A stretch of DNA of 7,857 nt. Source: Campylobacterota bacterium. GTDB taxonomy: Bacteria > Campylobacterota > Campylobacteria > Campylobacterales > SZUA-545. The stretch spans positions 1 through 7,857 of the forward strand of contig JAUPLZ010000299.1 of NCBI GenBank assembly GCA_030836705.1. Direction: 5' to 3'. Shown here in pieces: positions 5,876 to 7,857 of the stretch; within the stretch, counting starts at the first letter, position 1, and each line of letters opens with the position of its first letter. Made by a program: the position numbers and the translations under genes. A model generated the notes under the pieces. It did not search any database, had not been told where the DNA came from, and was given only the letters and a program-made list of their open reading frames with translations.

Positions 5876-6403
5876 ATGAGTAGAGCAGCAGCAAAAAAAT
5901 ACGCAAAAGTTTTAATTCAAAATACAAGCAAAGATGAAATTGTAGAGATAAAAGATTTTCTTTCTTCTATAGTTTCTTTGTTTAAAGATAGCAAGTTTAA
6001 ACACACTATTCTTTCGCCATTGGTTACGATGGATGAAAAATACGAGATGTTGCTTGGGAAGCAGGCGCCAAAAAATACTCTTGCTAACTTGATTAGACTT
6101 CTTATTGAAAAAGACAGAATAGAGCTTATACCTCATATATATGAAGAACTTAGATTGGCACAAGCAGTTGAATCAAATAGTTTTAATGGATTTGTTTATT
6201 CTTCGCAAGAATTAGATCCAAAAACGATAGATGAATTAAAAAATAGCATATCAAAAAAAGTTAATGCCATAGTTGATTTTAAGCAAATAAAATCCAACAA
6301 TATTGGCTTTAAGGCAGAGGTTCCGGATCTTGGCTTGGAGATATCTTTTTCTCAGGCTAGATTAAAATCTCAGTTGATTCAGCATATTTTAAGAGGCATA
6401 TAA
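5876..6403 (+). CDS. atpH: F1Fo ATP synthase delta subunit
   Basis: The delta (OSCP-like) subunit caps the F1 hexamer and joins it to the b/b' stalk. The 175-residue length is typical. The N-terminal helical bundle starts with RAAAKKYAKVLIQ, which matches the common start of family members, and contains ILSPLVTMDEKYEMLL and LANLIRLLIEKDRIELIPHI. The C-terminal part carries the family ending: a glycine-containing beta strand (NIGFKAEVPDLGLEISFS) and a final helix SQLIQHILRGI. The ATG is only 2 nt after the atpF stop and has just a weak GTGG-type element upstream, so translational coupling with atpF is likely. A 23-nt gap separates it from atpA. Confidence 0.95.
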   Translation: MSRAAAKKYAKVLIQNTSKDEIVEIKDFLSSIVSLFKDSKFKHTILSPLVTMDEKYEMLLGKQAPKNTLANLIRLLIEKDRIELIPHIYEELRLAQAVESNSFNGFVYSSQELDPKTIDELKNSISKKVNAIVDFKQIKSNNIGFKAEVPDLGLEISFSQARLKSQLIQHILRGI

Positions 6404-6415
6404 AATTAATTTAAA

Positions 6416-6421
6416 AAGGAG
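6416..6421 (+). promoter_or_regulatory. Strong ribosome binding site for the atpA GTG start
   Basis: AAGGAG ends 5 nt before GTG 6427 and is the best Shine-Dalgarno match in the window. It fits the need to make alpha at higher copy (three per complex) than the single stalk subunits upstream. Confidence 0.8.
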
Positions 6422-6426
6422 AATAA

Positions 6427-7857
6427 GTGGCAGCTAAGACTGATGAGATTAGTGCGATTATTAAAAATCGTATAGAAAATTTTGAACTTAAACTTGATGT
6501 AGAAGAAGTTGGAAAAGTTGTAATGGTGGCTGATGGTATTGCTACCGTGTATGGATTAAACAATGTTGGGTCATCTGAGATTGTTGAATTTGAAACAGGC
6601 GATAAAGGTATTGCTCTAAATCTTGAAGAAGATAGCGTTGGTGTTGTTATACTTGGAAGAGGCAAAGGTATTGTTGAGGGTACTGCGGTAAAAAGAACTG
6701 GTAAGCTTTTGAGAATCCCAACAGGCGATGCTATGCTTGGAAGAGTTGTTAATGCACTTGGCGAACCAATTGACGGAAAAGGTCCGATTGAAACAACTAC
6801 AAGCGGCTATATTGAAGAGAGAGCTCCTGGAATTATGGCTAGAAAGTCAGTACATGAGCCGCTTCAAACAGGTATTAAGGCAATTGACGCACTTGTTCCG
6901 GTTGGTAGAGGTCAAAGAGAGCTTATTATTGGTGATAGACAAACAGGAAAAACAACGGTTGCGGTTGATGCCATCATTGCTCAAAAAGGTCAAGATGTAG
7001 CGTGTATTTATGTTGCAATTGGTCAAAAAAGCTCAACAATTGCGCAAATAGTAAAGAGGCTTGAAGAACATGGTGCAATGGAGTATACAATTGTTGTTGC
7101 TGCAAGCGCTAGTGAATCATCGGCTCTTCAATATTTGGCACCATATACCGGTGTAACTATGGGCGAGTATTTTAGAGACAATGCAAGACATGGTTTGATA
7201 GTTTATGATGATCTTTCCAAGCATGCAGTTGCGTACAGAGAGATGTCACTTCTTTTAAGAAGACCGCCAGGCAGAGAAGCTTATCCGGGGGATGTTTTTT
7301 ATCTGCATTCAAGACTTCTTGAGAGAGCAGCTAAGCTTTCTGACGAAAGAGGTGCTGGAAGTTTAACAGCACTACCAATTATTGAAACACAAGCAGGAGA
7401 TGTTTCTGCTTATATTCCAACAAATGTTATTTCAATTACAGATGGTCAAATATTTCTAGAAACAGATTTGTTTAACTCTGGCGTAAGACCCGCAATAAAT
7501 GTTGGTATTTCTGTTTCTCGTGTTGGCGGAGCTGCTCAGATTAAAGCTATGAAGCAAGTTGCTGGAACATTGAAGCTTGACCTTGCGCAATATAGAGAAC
7601 TTCAAGCTTTTGCACAATTTGCAAGTGATCTTGATGAAGTAAGTAGAAAGCAGCTTGAAAGAGGCGGTAAGATGGTTGAGGTTTTAAAACAAGGACCTTA
7701 TTCACCGGTTCCTGTTGAAAAGCAAATTACGATTATTTTTGCTGGCGCAAAAGGCTATCTCGATGGAATTAGTGCAAAAGATGTTGTAAGATTTGAAGCA
7801 GAGCTGAATCCATTCCTTGAAGCAAAGTATCCGTCAATTCTGGAAAATATAAGATCA
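6427..7857 (+). CDS. atpA: F1Fo ATP synthase alpha subunit, 3'-truncated by window edge
   Basis: Alpha forms the F1 hexamer with beta; it binds nucleotide at non-catalytic sites and supplies the arginine finger to the catalytic sites. The frame is open from GTG 6427 to the window end (477 codons, no stop). Members of this phylum are about 501-505 residues, so roughly 25-30 residues are missing. Seen in order: the N-terminal helix and beta-barrel domain (KVVMVADGIATVYGL), the P-loop GDRQTGKTT at 169-177 (Lys175, Thr176), the Walker B-like LIVYDDLSKHAVAYR (Asp261), RRPPGREAYPGDVFYLHSRL, GSLTALPIIETQAGDVSAYIPTN, and ISVSRVGGAAQ with the arginine finger at 365. The C-terminal helical domain begins with LAQYRELQAFAQFASDLD. 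The GTG start follows a strong AAGGAG. The next gene beyond the window is expected to be atpG, from the usual operon order. Confidence 0.97.
   Translation, partial: MAAKTDEISAIIKNRIENFELKLDVEEVGKVVMVADGIATVYGLNNVGSSEIVEFETGDKGIALNLEEDSVGVVILGRGKGIVEGTAVKRTGKLLRIPTGDAMLGRVVNALGEPIDGKGPIETTTSGYIEERAPGIMARKSVHEPLQTGIKAIDALVPVGRGQRELIIGDRQTGKTTVAVDAIIAQKGQDVACIYVAIGQKSSTIAQIVKRLEEHGAMEYTIVVAASASESSALQYLAPYTGVTMGEYFRDNARHGLIVYDDLSKHAVAYREMSLLLRRPPGREAYPGDVFYLHSRLLERAAKLSDERGAGSLTALPIIETQAGDVSAYIPTNVISITDGQIFLETDLFNSGVRPAINVGISVSRVGGAAQIKAMKQVAGTLKLDLAQYRELQAFAQFASDLDEVSRKQLERGGKMVEVLKQGPYSPVPVEKQITIIFAGAKGYLDGISAKDVVRFEAELNPFLEAKYPSILENIRS

Noticed and set aside
6728..7000. 90-residue open frame inside atpA
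   Set aside because: It lies out of frame within the conserved atpA coding sequence and resembles no family; it is a shadow frame.
7512..7527. parS-like sequence TGTTTCTCGTG in atpA
   Set aside because: Only the left half matches, the right half does not, and it encodes the invariant SVSRVGG segment, so codon constraint explains it.
1..7857. Search for mobile elements, CRISPR, tRNA or defence genes
   Set aside because: None seen; the window is continuous conserved housekeeping genes with uniform composition and phylum-typical order, so there is no sign of insertion or transfer.

Overview
This window is an ordinary, intact piece of the chromosomal core of a low-GC member of the Campylobacterota (Epsilonproteobacteria). 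All genes lie on the + strand and are packed end to end. The gene order obgE - proB - fmt - birA - parA - parB - atpF' - atpF - atpH - atpA matches, from memory, the order around Cj0096-Cj0105 of Campylobacter jejuni; the fmt-to-atpA part also matches Helicobacter pylori. The AT-rich, lysine-rich proteins and the particular protein versions (short ProB, BirA without a DNA-binding domain, b-type AtpF with an extra N-terminal hydrophobic segment) fit a free-living sulfur-oxidiser type such as Sulfurimonas. That genus-level guess is inference only.

Region 1 (1-3992) is a tightly coupled gene train. It holds the 3' part of the ribosome-assembly GTPase obgE, then proB (proline synthesis, step 1), fmt (formylation of initiator Met-tRNA), birA (biotin ligase) and parA. 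Spacers are 3 nt or less, and fmt/birA (20 nt) and birA/parA (4 nt, ATGA) overlap. Region 2 (3186-4833) is the chromosome-partitioning pair parA-parB, which overlaps by 8 nt when the preferred TTG start of parB is used. Region 3 (4834-4915) is the only real intergenic gap. It is 82 nt, very AT-rich, and carries a small hairpin followed by a T-run plus possible promoter elements, so it probably separates the parAB transcript from the ATP synthase genes at least partly. Region 4 (4916-7857) is the F1Fo ATP synthase operon start: two different b-type stalk subunits (b' and b), delta, and an alpha subunit cut off by the window end.

The two ends are partial genes because of the window boundaries, not because of mutation. 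No RNA genes, mobile elements, CRISPR arrays, phage genes or long repeats were found, and no stretch above 300 nt lacks a gene. I see no undescribed biological system here. The points worth a second look are residue-level departures from family consensus (the BirA adenylate-binding loop, the Obg G4 motif), the reduced domain content of ProB and BirA, the hairpin/promoter overlap in front of atpF', and the start-site choices for parB, atpF' and atpF.
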